Assembly: GCA_018062085.1 (NCBI GenBank)
Contig: JAGOSY010000041.1
Location: forward strand, 1-36,365
DNA length: 36,365 bases
Direction of reading: 5' to 3'
Source of the DNA: a bacterium
GTDB taxonomy: Bacteria > Cyanobacteriota > Vampirovibrionia > Obscuribacterales > Obscuribacteraceae
The notes under the pieces are model-generated. The model worked only from the letters and a program-made list of their open reading frames with translations, was not told the origin of the DNA and did no database searches. Of this stretch, positions 25,027 through 33,776 are shown piece by piece (the first letter of the stretch is position 1; each line of letters opens with the position of its first letter). A program made the translations under genes and the position numbers.

Positions 25027-25641
25027 TTGCTAATAGGCTATATGCGGGTATCAAAAGCCGATGGCTCCCAAACTGTCGACTTACAGAAGGACGCTCTCGT
25101 GGCCGCTGGAGCCACAAAGAAGCGAATGTATGAGGACCAAGCCTCGGGCAGAAAAGACGACCGCCCTGGTCTAGACGCTTGTCTCAAAGCCCTGCGTGAA
25201 GGTGACACGCTGCTTGTCTGGAAGCTCGATCGCCTGGGCCGTGACCTAACTCACTTGGTCAATCTCATGCAAGATCTATCAAAGCGCGGAGTTAAACTAA
25301 AGGTGCTAACTGGCCAGGGCGCCAGTATTGACACCAGCACGGCTTCCGGCAAACTGATTTTCGGGATCTTCTCTGCCCTATCAGAATTCGAAGCGGCGCT
25401 AATATCTGAGCGAACAATGGCCGGACTAGCCGCCGCCAGAGCACGTGGACGAGTCGGTGGCCGTCGCCATACGATGACGCCAGCGAAAGTACATTTGGCC
25501 AAGGCGGCAATGGGCAAACCAGGTACTGTGGTCAATGATTTGTGCCAACAACTGGGCATAAGCCGCCAGACCCTCTACCGTTATGTCAGCCCGACTGGGG
25601 CGCTACGGCCTGACGGGAGGAAGCTTCTCAAGAAGAGGTAA
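25027..25641 (+). CDS. Serine recombinase (resolvase-type)
   Basis: A 204-residue protein. IGYMRVSKADGSQTVDLQKDAL holds S9 and R7. VWKLDRLGRDLTHLVNLM supplies R69 and R72. ASGKLIFGIFSALSEFEAALISERTMAGLAAARARGR is the dimer/E-helix, and the C-terminal HTH is at about 165-190 (TVVNDLCQQLGISRQTLYRYV). The frame opens at GTG 24997, but TTG 25027 is chosen because AGAGAGG lies nine bases upstream and the family typically starts MLIGYxRVSK. It is quite different from the 20250 recombinase. Flanking motif arrays suggest its own target sites. Confidence 0.93.
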   Translation: MLIGYMRVSKADGSQTVDLQKDALVAAGATKKRMYEDQASGRKDDRPGLDACLKALREGDTLLVWKLDRLGRDLTHLVNLMQDLSKRGVKLKVLTGQGASIDTSTASGKLIFGIFSALSEFEAALISERTMAGLAAARARGRVGGRRHTMTPAKVHLAKAAMGKPGTVVNDLCQQLGISRQTLYRYVSPTGALRPDGRKLLKKR

Positions 25642-25824
25642 CCGGCAGAGCACGCTTGGCAAGATGGCCTAAAATGGTTATCGGCCACCCAGCTTCAATG
25701 CCACTCAAACCCGCATGGTTGCTTCACTTTTTGCGGAGATATAGCCTAACACGTTCATTTTCGGCTAAGCTTCGACACAACCTAAAACACTCTATAGTAG
25801 AAAAATTTCAAACAGCAAAGAAAA

Positions 25825-25846
25825 GTGCCACCGGTGAGAGTGGCAC
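25825..25846 (-). terminator. Possible minus-strand terminator hairpin
   Basis: GTGCCAC (25825-25831) and GTGGCAC (25840-25846) form a 7-bp stem with an 8-nt loop. On the minus strand it is followed by TTTTCTTTG. It would end transcripts coming from the RHS/170-residue gene side, about 340 bp past that stop. Confidence 0.45.
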
Positions 25847-26025
25847 AAAAAGTCAGCCGCTCCCCTCAATGAAGAAAGGAGCGACTGTAAAGAAATTCGT
25901 CTAATGCGAGCTTTATGGTGAGGAGGTTAATAGACTAGTTCTCATACACCGATAACAATCCTGAACTCGCACATGTGTTATAAAGAAACCGGAACCGTAA
26001 AACTAACCTTCGTTTTCCTTACTGA

Positions 26026-26101
26026 GTCACTGACACCAGTCCTGCTGTCAGTTAAATTGCGGGGCTTATCATTTAATTTTGATTCATTGTCAATTAATTT
26101 G
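26026..26101. repeat. 21-bp-periodic array of TGTCA-N-TTAA motifs
   Basis: (G/A)TCA cores start at 26026, 26047, 26068 and 26089, exactly 21 bp apart. The last three read TGTCAGTTAAATT, TATCATTTAATTT and TGTCAATTAATTT. The first (GAGTCACTGACA) is weaker. 21 bp is two helical turns, so bound proteins would line up on one DNA face. The consensus is the same as the motif upstream of the serine recombinase at 24882. Confidence 0.65.
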
Positions 26102-26182
26102 AGTTTGACACCACTTCCAGTGGCGGTCAATTTATGCCAAAAGCAGCGGATGATGTCACGCCGCCACAAGTAGCGACTGGTC

Positions 26183-26695
26183 CTATTTTACAGTCCTCTG
26201 AAAGGGGGAAGCTTGACTTCGAGGCATGCTCAACCTAAAAACATCATTCCTTGTCTTTGCTGTACTATCGTAAAGAACTGATAGTCCTGGTACCTCGCTT
26301 CCTAAAATCAATATGCGTTTAAAATGTAGATCTTGGCAAAATTGTTGAAAGCTATTTATATGTTCTAAATCACGCTGCCTATCGCCGTAAAAAGTTCTCT
26401 CCATTCGTACCACAATCAAGCGCCTATTCTCTTTTGCTAGACATAAGTCTCGGATTTGATCCAAATTCAATTTTTCGTGCAATATGCTTGGAATGATCGT
26501 ATTATCCTGAATATCAATCTTATTTGCATGATGAACTCGCAAGAAAAAATCTGCTTGATTTTGCATCCTTTCAATTTCATTGTATTGTGAATAGGCTTGG
26601 CTAGATCTTAAATAACGTTTTTGCTCAAATGCACTGCATTTAAGCACATTCACAGACAGCAACATGCAGACCGCACACGCTAGTAATATTTGCAT
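26183..26695 (-). CDS. Exported 170-residue hypothetical protein downstream of the RHS gene
   Basis: The N-terminus MQILLACAVCMLLSVNVLKCSA is a signal peptide or anchor (cleavage probably after CSA). The mature part is about 148 residues, with alpha/beta character (RRLIVVRMERTFYGDR, FKRILILGSEVPGLSVLYD). ATG 26695 has GAGG nine bases upstream. It is 120 bp after the RHS stop on the same strand and could be co-transcribed. Small genes directly after RHS toxins often encode immunity proteins, but the RHS C-terminus here is not a recognisable toxin, so that label would be speculative. Confidence 0.6.
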   Translation of the reverse strand: MQILLACAVCMLLSVNVLKCSAFEQKRYLRSSQAYSQYNEIERMQNQADFFLRVHHANKIDIQDNTIIPSILHEKLNLDQIRDLCLAKENRRLIVVRMERTFYGDRQRDLEHINSFQQFCQDLHFKRILILGSEVPGLSVLYDSTAKTRNDVFRLSMPRSQASPFQRTVK

Positions 26696-26814
26696 TTATA
26701 CATTCCTCAAAAATTCCTTGTCTGGACAATTAAGTGTATCAAAGGCGAGGTTCAAAAACTAACGTTAGTGAACCTCGCTTCCGAAGTTAGCAAATTAACG
26801 CTGATTGCAAATGC

Positions 26815-29800
26815 TCATTTAGGAGGTGCGCCGACTCCTCCTAGCCCCCCCCTGAAAAGGTCGGCAATGCCTTGGAAGTCCAGGCCCTGGTTACTCGTTG
26901 CCGTCTCTAATATTCCCCCAGCCACTGGGTTAAGGCCGTACTGCGCCTGAAGGTCTGCATTAATACCGTTAACTAATCCCGAAAAAACCGAGTTAGGCGG
27001 GAAGACTAATGTAGGTTGACCGTTCTTATCGAATCTTATCGCAATGTCAGTACCGGCAAGTAACTTCGCGAAAACCGAGTCAGGTGGAAAGAGGAATCCA
27101 GGTTCACCGTCCTCATTAGGTCCGATTCCGATTTGGGGACCCTCATTGACCAAGTATAATGCGTAAGTCTCGAGACCAGTCAGACTTGTTCCAACAATAG
27201 GCAATGCAGTTCCAACAGTATTACTTCCGCCACCGTTGCCCAAGCCACCCAAAGCCGTCCCAACACTATTACTACCAACACCGTTGCCCAGGCCACCCAA
27301 AGCAGTCCCAACACTATTGCTACCAACACCGTTGCCCAAGCCGCCCAAAGCACTCCCAATACTGTTACTCCCGCTGTTGTTTCCGTTTGAGTTGCGCGGA
27401 GCAAACGGATTTGTCGGGTTGCCTCTCGCGTCTACTGGTCCAAATCCTGGTACATAGTCATTCGGCCCATTGCCTCCATAGCTGTGGAGACTCAGTCCCA
27501 TCGAATCAACCTTGTTAGTTGGGTCATTGCCGACATACGCGTAGAGGTTCAGGTCTCCACCGGCATAGCCAATCGGGTCAGTCTGCAAGAAACGTCCCAA
27601 TACAGGCGAAAAATGGCGTGCCTTGTAATAATATAGACCCGTTTCAGAATCATAACGTTGACCCGTATAGCCAAAGATGGTGCCACTAAGCGCAGCACTT
27701 TCACCGAACGGTGAATAGGTGTACTTGTTGGTGACTGCTCCTGAGTTGTTTGTCAGTGCGACTATCGAACCTTGGAAGTCTCGATGGAAGAAGCTAAGAA
27801 CTCCTGCTGCCGTCACTTGGATGGCTGGTTCATCCAGGCCAGGACCATGAACATACCGGTTCTGTAGAACCCCGGCAGCATCATAAGTGGCGATAAGGTC
27901 AACGCCATCATAGATGAAACGCGTTTTAACTGCGCCCACTGTCTTCTGCGCCTGTCTGCCACTTGGGTCATAAACATAGCTAGCCGAAATAGCACCGGCT
28001 GCTGCGGTCAAAAGGTGATTCTCAGTGTCATAGGCATAGGTCCAAGTGCCATCCGAGGTCAGGTTCTTGTTGCCATCATAAGTCAAGGAAGCAGCACCCA
28101 CCGTCGGGTACTTGTTCACGTTGTCAGCGGTTCCATAGCTGACAGTGCCAGCCGCGCTTGGGTGCCAGACAAACGTGTTGTCACTCATGCCCACACCAAC
28201 CAGCTGGTGCACATTGTTGAAGGAGAAAGAGTAGCCGTTCGAGGAACCAACAAAGTTTTGGCTAAGTGCAGCCAAATCATTGTTCAAGCTGAATGCATAG
28301 CTTGTGCTTGCGCCATTGCCCATCACGACCGCCGAACGCCGCGATAGCTGATCATAGGCATAGGTCAGAGAACTTGAGCCTGAGCCGTTCAAGAACACAT
28401 CAGTCAGTCGATTGAGTTGGTCAAATGCTCTTGTCACGTAATAACCGTCAGGCCAAGTTGTTCTTGTCCTATTGCCATTGCTGTCGAGAATGTGAGTAAC
28501 GGTCTTCCCATCAGGATATTGTTCCTGATTGAACCGACCAGCTGTGTCATAAGCACGCTGGAAGGTGCCAGTTGATGGGTCGCCCGCAACAGTCGGTTTT
28601 GACACTGAAAGCAGCCGATTGGCAAGGTCATAGACATATGTCACCGTGCCTTGACCAGCCGGAGCCTTAGTCGAAAGGCGATTCAGCACATCATAAGTCA
28701 TTGTGATTGCACTGCCTGAGCGTGTTGCCGCAGTGAGCAAATTGCCGTTGTCGTCGTAAGACGAGAATTGCACTGTCGTCGAATCAGCAAAGGTCGTCAC
28801 ACTGGGCCGGTCGAAACCGTCATAGGCGTACTGAGTCAGGTTGTTCTTCGCATCCTTGGTGCTTTCCTTGAGCCCGTTATCCGTGTACGTCTCGGTATCG
28901 CTGATGGTGCTGCTTGGGTCGGTGACCGTCGAGATGCGATTGAGCGCATCGTAAGCATATTGAATCACGCGACCTTGTGCATCAGTCACAGACTGCAAGC
29001 GATCAGCGCCGTCAAACGCCCAAGTTGTTACTCGACCGACGGGGTCAGTTACAGTGGTAACTTTGTCTGTCAGGCTGTAGCCGAAGCTAGTCGTCTGCCA
29101 GGTCGGAGCACTGGTCATCTGCTGCTGAGCTGTCACAACATTGCCATTGGCATCATAGACGTTCTTGGACACGAAGCTGAAGGGAGCTGGGCTAGTAGTC
29201 TGTGTCATCCTCCTCTCGTTATCGAAAACGAAAGTAGACTGATTGGTGTTCGGATCTGTAACACTCGTGGTGTTGCCCACAGAGTCATAACCAAATGATG
29301 TGGTCAGATTTAGGTGCCCACCTCCTGCGTTGAAATCGGCGATCACCGAAGTCAACTTCTCAAATGTGGCATCGTAGGTCATTTTAGTCACAATGCCCGT
29401 TTCGTCAGTGACAGTGAGCACTTGACCGCGGCCATTGTAAGTCATCGTCCTCACTGGTGTGAATCCACCAACTGTAGGCTTTGTGATGGTGAGCAGATTA
29501 CCATTGGCGACATCATAGCCATAAGTAGTCGTGTTGCCGTTTCCATCAAGAACAGTCTTGAGCTTAGCCCAAGTTGAATCATAGGTGTAGGTGAACTGGA
29601 TGTTGGACAAGCCAGAACCAGACTTCGGTACAAACGTTTTGGTCAAAACATTGTTGTTCGAATCATAGGTCATCTGAATCTTGTTGCCTTCAGGCAAGGT
29701 TGACTCAATCAGCCTGTTGAGACCATCAAACTCATTCGTGACCTGAAAACCGAGTGCGTTGATTGCCTTCACCGTTGCGCCAAGTCGATTGAAGTAGAGA

Positions 29801-32800
29801 GTATTGGTATTACCAAGTGGATCAACCTCATCAACACGTGAACCAGCGACGTAATAAGTCCAGACCTGACTGCGAGCATTAGCCTGAGTTTCCACTCGAC
29901 CAAGGCTATCGTAAACGTTCGTCGTGACAGCCGTTGCCGGATTCAGTGGCATGAAAATCTTGGTCATTCTGCCCGGAATATCGTACTCGTAGGTGGTGAC
30001 TTCTGATTCAGCGTCAGTAAAGCTACTGAGATTGCCGTCCACATCGAAGGCATACTGAACTGACCGGCCCGTGCCATCCGTCACAGACGTAATTCTACCG
30101 CTGGTGTAGTTGAAAGTCAGGGTGCGCCCCAACCCATTGCTCACACTTGCGAGAATGCCGCTGCTGTATGTATAGGTCACGGTCACCCCTGATGGGAAGA
30201 CGTAAGTAGCGATTTGGCCGCTCGCATTGAAGTTGAGCTCCACTCCTTGCGGTGTCGTCAAACTGTAAGCGCCAGACACCAAAGTCAAAGTACCAGGAGC
30301 ACTGGCTGGCGGCGTGTAGGAGCCATCAGGCTGCTTCACATAAGATTTGGCAACATCTCCCATGGTCAGGACAACAGTATTGTTGACGATCTGATCAACC
30401 CACCATTTGTCTGCCAAATTCACTGTTACAATCTTGACTACGGGCTGAGTCGAGTCGGCTGCAACGTCCAGGCTGACAAACAATTCAACAATCGAGACAG
30501 CCCCTTGTATGGCAAACTGGTCACCCATCCCCAAATAGCCGTCGCTGACAATTTTGGCAGTGATTGAGTGACTATGGGTCCAACCAAGGCCGAGCCTGTT
30601 GGTCGTGTTCAAGTTGCTTGAGTTGTAGTGCCGGGTAAAGTCAAGGCCATATGGGAAACTTTGACTACCAACGCTAAAATCAGAGCGATTGTAGAAATAG
30701 TCCCCAGAGAACAAGCCAATCGGCTCAGGACTCAATGCTTGACCGTTCGGTGTCTCGCCAGGACCTGGGTTGTATTCAGACCAATTTGTGCAGACCGGAG
30801 GACCGAAAGTAAGGTTTCCTTGCTCGTCATAGTGAGCAAACCCGCATTGATAACCCCCGCCACCTTTAGCCACGTTATTGATCAGACCATAGCCACCGCC
30901 ATTGTTCGCGTAGGTCGGCAAGATCCAGTGGCCCCAACCAGTGAAGACATTGGTCATTTTCAAGCCTGGCCGGTCAGCCATAAGAACCGAGTTCACTCCA
31001 GAAGCCAGGTCCCAAGTATAAATATTCGCCATCTCTGTTGAGTCAAAGCCATTGGCTACAAGATTCGCCGAGATGTTTGCACCGGTGTTCCAGTTAGAGC
31101 TGGTGCCTTTGTATATCTTCAGGAACGCAACGGCAATCGTCACAGTGGCACCACCACTGGTAGACGACGTGTAGCTCGTCTGATTGACTGAATCAGACGA
31201 TACCAGAATAACAGCGGCATCCGAAGTTGCCGTAACCTTAATACCAATCAAGTCGGTATCTGCGTTAATCAGAGCCGTCAGCCCAGCCGCAATTGTAGTC
31301 AGCGTGTCGCCGCCCACAACTGTGTAGACCATTGACTTGGTTCCCCCGCTCAGAGCAGCGTCATTCACAGTGAGCGTCACCGTGTTGCCAGCCGTCACTG
31401 TGCCACCAATCGTCGCAGCTGCAGTACGGTTGGCTTTGCCAATAACCGTAGTTGTCGAGACGCCAGGGATCAGACCAGTGAACTGAGCCAGAGTCGCCGC
31501 TTCCAATGCTACGCCGTGCATAGCTATGACAGTGTTGGTTCGGCCGAAGTGGCTGAAATCGAAGTCCAAGGTTGAGGTAAAGCCCACAACGCCACCGATG
31601 TCAGTGCCGGAGCTAGCTACGTGAGTGACTGGGTCTGAAATGTTCGAGACAATGCCAACTTGGTGGAACCCGTTCGAGTAGGTTTTTTCGAAACGCCCAA
31701 CAAGGTCACTAACTCGGCTCGCTTGCGCTGCCCAGTTAAACCAGATAACTGACATCAATTCGCCAACCGAAGGCTCCGGATTAGTCAACGAGCCAACGCT
31801 AAATGCCGAAGCCAGCTTGCCATGATAGAGCGCTTGCCCGCGGCCTAGGTTACCCCAAGAGTTGCCGATCAAGAACAGATTGTCTTCCGACGCGTAAAGG
31901 TATTGCTGCCACCACTGCCGGGGATAAACTGGCGATGCAAAAGCATTGTGATCGACCGTGATCTGTATGGAGTTCCAAGAACCCACCCCTTGAGCTTCGC
32001 TTCCTGTTGCGATTACAGTTCCATTCAGACTCAGTACCGGGTGAAGAGTTGCATCGAAAGTCAAGGTCAGGCGCGTACCTGCAAGCTGATCAGACGTGAA
32101 GGTTTCATCAATCACCCAACCAGTGCCAGGCCAGAGTTCTGGATATTGCACCTGCAAGGTGGTCTTGTGAGTCAGAGGGACGTCGCCTGTCCAGATGGTC
32201 GGAGTATCACCAACCATCTGATAAGAGAGTGTTGTCTGCCAGGTAAATGGCAGAGTAATAGGCACAATCTCCTGCCCACCAAGCACATCATCAATGGTGG
32301 CAGTGCCAGCAGGCGCTGAGCCAACCGCGTTATTCTGGATGTAGGTGATCAGATTTGACGTCATTGTCGTCAAATCGGCATTGATGTTGGTGGCGTTCAT
32401 GTTCTGAACAAAGTTTCCACTGCCATCAACGGTAGCACCGCTCTGAGCATTGGCCAAGAACGTACTCTGGTTATAACCCAGGATGGTACCCAGATTCGCA
32501 ACAGGGGCTTTCACTGTGTAGGTCTTGCGGCTCGGGTCCAGCACATACGTCGTGCCAGAGACGACCACGTTTACCCAAACGTGGCTCATCACCATCGTCC
32601 ACTCGGTGCCGTTCCAGGTCGGAGCATTGCCGGGAATGTTGGCGTACTGGGAATACCAGTAGCAGCAGTAGGAGCTCACAGACACCGAGTCGGTATTGAA
32701 CCAGGCGTCGTACTCAGTCACCGGCAGCTCGATCTGCCCCATGACATAGTTGGCAGTGAAGCCAGCTTCTCTCAAGAGGGCTACCAGTAGCATGCTCTGG

Positions 32801-33303
32801 TCGAATGAGTTACCGCTGCCATCCAAAAGACAACCAAGACCACCTTTCATTACTCCCCAACCCGGCTGCCAGTCTATGTTGTTGTAGACAAACTCAAAGA
32901 TCAATTGCGGGTCGTTTCGCAGAGCTCGGGCAAGTTCGACGATCGAAGCTGGTCCTTGCACTGTGTTGCTGGCGAAGCTCTTTGCGCCGCCATTGTTGCT
33001 CTTGCTTTCGAAGGCAAGAAATTCGAGACTCTTGCCACCTTTGTAGATCTTGGAAGCATCGATAACGCGACTGTTCACAACCTTGCTGACGTCCGCAAGG
33101 GTGCCAGGAGTGCCCGGCTGAAAACGCCAGCCCGGTGTCGCTGCCAAGACCGGATTGTCCGACGAAGGTGCCCGCTTTGGATGCGGAGGAAGCGGGAGTG
33201 GCACCACTACCGGAGGCTGCGGAGGAATGGGAGGCTGCGGTGCTTGTACAGCTTGTTGAGCGGCGACTGTGTTCGCTGCATCATTGTTTTGTGTGTTAGA
33301 CAT
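26815..33303 (-). CDS. Giant RHS/YD-repeat protein with transglutaminase-like N-terminus
   Basis: A 2162-residue protein. Order: a Pro/Gln-rich start (to about 50); a transglutaminase-like domain at about 125-275 (LIFEFVYNNIDWQPGWG, GNSFDQSMLLVALLREAGFTANYVMG, HVWVNVVV, VLDPSRK); a long beta-rich region; an entry segment near 880-930 (FPYGLDFTRHYNSSN); many YD repeats at 1030-1880 (for example YDALNRISTVTDP); and the RHS core end, YYYKARHFSPVLGRFLQTDPIGYAGGDLNLYAYVGNDP, near 1890-1930. The usual catalytic Cys of the transglutaminase motif appears to be Ser (NSFDQ), so activity is doubtful. The last 230 residues carry 16-residue Gly/Asn repeats and a duplicated FPPxSVFxxL motif rather than a known toxin. 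AGGAAAT precedes the ATG. RHS shells enclose or display a C-terminal cargo. Confidence 0.92.
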   Translation of the reverse strand: MSNTQNNDAANTVAAQQAVQAPQPPIPPQPPVVVPLPLPPHPKRAPSSDNPVLAATPGWRFQPGTPGTLADVSKVVNSRVIDASKIYKGGKSLEFLAFESKSNNGGAKSFASNTVQGPASIVELARALRNDPQLIFEFVYNNIDWQPGWGVMKGGLGCLLDGSGNSFDQSMLLVALLREAGFTANYVMGQIELPVTEYDAWFNTDSVSVSSYCCYWYSQYANIPGNAPTWNGTEWTMVMSHVWVNVVVSGTTYVLDPSRKTYTVKAPVANLGTILGYNQSTFLANAQSGATVDGSGNFVQNMNATNINADLTTMTSNLITYIQNNAVGSAPAGTATIDDVLGGQEIVPITLPFTWQTTLSYQMVGDTPTIWTGDVPLTHKTTLQVQYPELWPGTGWVIDETFTSDQLAGTRLTLTFDATLHPVLSLNGTVIATGSEAQGVGSWNSIQITVDHNAFASPVYPRQWWQQYLYASEDNLFLIGNSWGNLGRGQALYHGKLASAFSVGSLTNPEPSVGELMSVIWFNWAAQASRVSDLVGRFEKTYSNGFHQVGIVSNISDPVTHVASSGTDIGGVVGFTSTLDFDFSHFGRTNTVIAMHGVALEAATLAQFTGLIPGVSTTTVIGKANRTAAATIGGTVTAGNTVTLTVNDAALSGGTKSMVYTVVGGDTLTTIAAGLTALINADTDLIGIKVTATSDAAVILVSSDSVNQTSYTSSTSGGATVTIAVAFLKIYKGTSSNWNTGANISANLVANGFDSTEMANIYTWDLASGVNSVLMADRPGLKMTNVFTGWGHWILPTYANNGGGYGLINNVAKGGGGYQCGFAHYDEQGNLTFGPPVCTNWSEYNPGPGETPNGQALSPEPIGLFSGDYFYNRSDFSVGSQSFPYGLDFTRHYNSSNLNTTNRLGLGWTHSHSITAKIVSDGYLGMGDQFAIQGAVSIVELFVSLDVAADSTQPVVKIVTVNLADKWWVDQIVNNTVVLTMGDVAKSYVKQPDGSYTPPASAPGTLTLVSGAYSLTTPQGVELNFNASGQIATYVFPSGVTVTYTYSSGILASVSNGLGRTLTFNYTSGRITSVTDGTGRSVQYAFDVDGNLSSFTDAESEVTTYEYDIPGRMTKIFMPLNPATAVTTNVYDSLGRVETQANARSQVWTYYVAGSRVDEVDPLGNTNTLYFNRLGATVKAINALGFQVTNEFDGLNRLIESTLPEGNKIQMTYDSNNNVLTKTFVPKSGSGLSNIQFTYTYDSTWAKLKTVLDGNGNTTTYGYDVANGNLLTITKPTVGGFTPVRTMTYNGRGQVLTVTDETGIVTKMTYDATFEKLTSVIADFNAGGGHLNLTTSFGYDSVGNTTSVTDPNTNQSTFVFDNERRMTQTTSPAPFSFVSKNVYDANGNVVTAQQQMTSAPTWQTTSFGYSLTDKVTTVTDPVGRVTTWAFDGADRLQSVTDAQGRVIQYAYDALNRISTVTDPSSTISDTETYTDNGLKESTKDAKNNLTQYAYDGFDRPSVTTFADSTTVQFSSYDDNGNLLTAATRSGSAITMTYDVLNRLSTKAPAGQGTVTYVYDLANRLLSVSKPTVAGDPSTGTFQRAYDTAGRFNQEQYPDGKTVTHILDSNGNRTRTTWPDGYYVTRAFDQLNRLTDVFLNGSGSSSLTYAYDQLSRRSAVVMGNGASTSYAFSLNNDLAALSQNFVGSSNGYSFSFNNVHQLVGVGMSDNTFVWHPSAAGTVSYGTADNVNKYPTVGAASLTYDGNKNLTSDGTWTYAYDTENHLLTAAAGAISASYVYDPSGRQAQKTVGAVKTRFIYDGVDLIATYDAAGVLQNRYVHGPGLDEPAIQVTAAGVLSFFHRDFQGSIVALTNNSGAVTNKYTYSPFGESAALSGTIFGYTGQRYDSETGLYYYKARHFSPVLGRFLQTDPIGYAGGDLNLYAYVGNDPTNKVDSMGLSLHSYGGNGPNDYVPGFGPVDARGNPTNPFAPRNSNGNNSGSNSIGSALGGLGNGVGSNSVGTALGGLGNGVGSNSVGTALGGLGNGGGSNTVGTALPIVGTSLTGLETYALYLVNEGPQIGIGPNEDGEPGFLFPPDSVFAKLLAGTDIAIRFDKNGQPTLVFPPNSVFSGLVNGINADLQAQYGLNPVAGGILETATSNQGLDFQGIADLFRGGLGGVGAPPK
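27231..27374 (-). repeat. Three 48-bp tandem repeats in the RHS C-terminus
   Basis: Units begin at 27231, 27279 and 27327 (each at CACCGTTGCC), with partial copies at both ends. They encode the 16-residue unit SNSVGTALGGLGNGVG. The units are nearly identical, which makes copy-number change by slippage or recombination likely. The third unit is the most diverged. The repeat separates the RHS core from the C-terminal module as a flexible linker. Confidence 0.85.
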
Positions 33304-33488
33304 TTGTTTCTATTTCCTGTTTGATTGAGTTACCCGAAGTAGGCTTAGAGCCAGTTCTTCGAGCTTGATTAGCCTTTGGGCAGAATGAAAAATTTCGTGC
33401 ACATTTAAAGCCGACCTGGTTCAAGCAGAAAAGCTCACTGCAAAATGCAGCAAGCTTCGCTTCTCCTGGGTCTAATGTGCTTAATTGA

Positions 33489-33755
33489 TCAAAGGCCGTG
33501 AGGCCCAGCTGTGGTCACTACTGAGGTTCTGTTGCCCATGTCGTCATACGAGAAAACGATCTGAGTGCCGTTGGTAAAATTCACCTGAGTGAGCCTGCCT
33601 CGCGAGTCGTTGACATACTTCGGGCCAGGCGGCTGACTGGCCACCAGAAATGGCAAGCCACCAGATACGAATGTGAGGCCACTGACGTCCTGCAAAGAAC
33701 CGCCAATGAATGGAGCTGCTTTGTCAGCAGCGTTGACGCTAAATCCTGCGTTCAT
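33489..33755 (-). CDS. 88-residue protein with a single RHS/YD repeat
   Basis: After a 45-residue beta-like N-terminus (FIGGSLQDVSGLTFVSGGLPFLVA), residues 52-81 form one YD repeat: DSRGRLTQVNFTNGTQIVFSYDDMGNRTSVV. AAGGAAGGAG lies eight bases before the ATG, a strong ribosome site. It starts 21 bp after the beta-helix gene stop and lies 185 bp before the RHS giant, in the same direction. It may be an adaptor or cap for the RHS shell, a decoration subunit, or the detached piece of a larger RHS gene. It resembles no standalone family I know. Confidence 0.68.
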   Translation of the reverse strand: MNAGFSVNAADKAAPFIGGSLQDVSGLTFVSGGLPFLVASQPPGPKYVNDSRGRLTQVNFTNGTQIVFSYDDMGNRTSVVTTAGPHGL

Positions 33756-33776
33756 AGTGTTTTCTCCTTCCTTTTG

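Larger units (their letters stand above)
25642..26182. other. Non-coding region downstream of the second serine recombinase
   Basis: No convincing gene in 540 bp. Two hairpins occur: GTGCCAC/GTGGCAC (25825-25846), and CAGCCGCTCC/GGAGCGACTG (25854-25887, one mismatch). The first, read on the minus strand, is followed by TTTTCTTT and so could terminate minus-strand transcription from the 170-residue gene. A 21-bp-periodic motif array occupies 26026-26101. Small frames on both strands over that array reflect its 21-bp periodicity rather than coding. Confidence 0.5.

Noticed and set aside
25656..26173. Short frames on both strands after the second serine recombinase
   Set aside because: They coincide with hairpins and the 21-bp array. 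A 21-bp period is seven codons, so both strands stay open and show apparent seven-residue repeats without coding.
26183..26695. Calling the 170-residue exported protein an RHS immunity protein
   Set aside because: Only position supports it. The RHS C-terminus shows no toxin domain and the small protein matches no immunity family I can recognise.
26026..27374. CRISPR array from the regular 21-bp and 48-bp repeats
   Set aside because: The 21-bp units have no constant repeat with unique spacers, and the 48-bp units are contiguous coding repeats. No cas gene is present.
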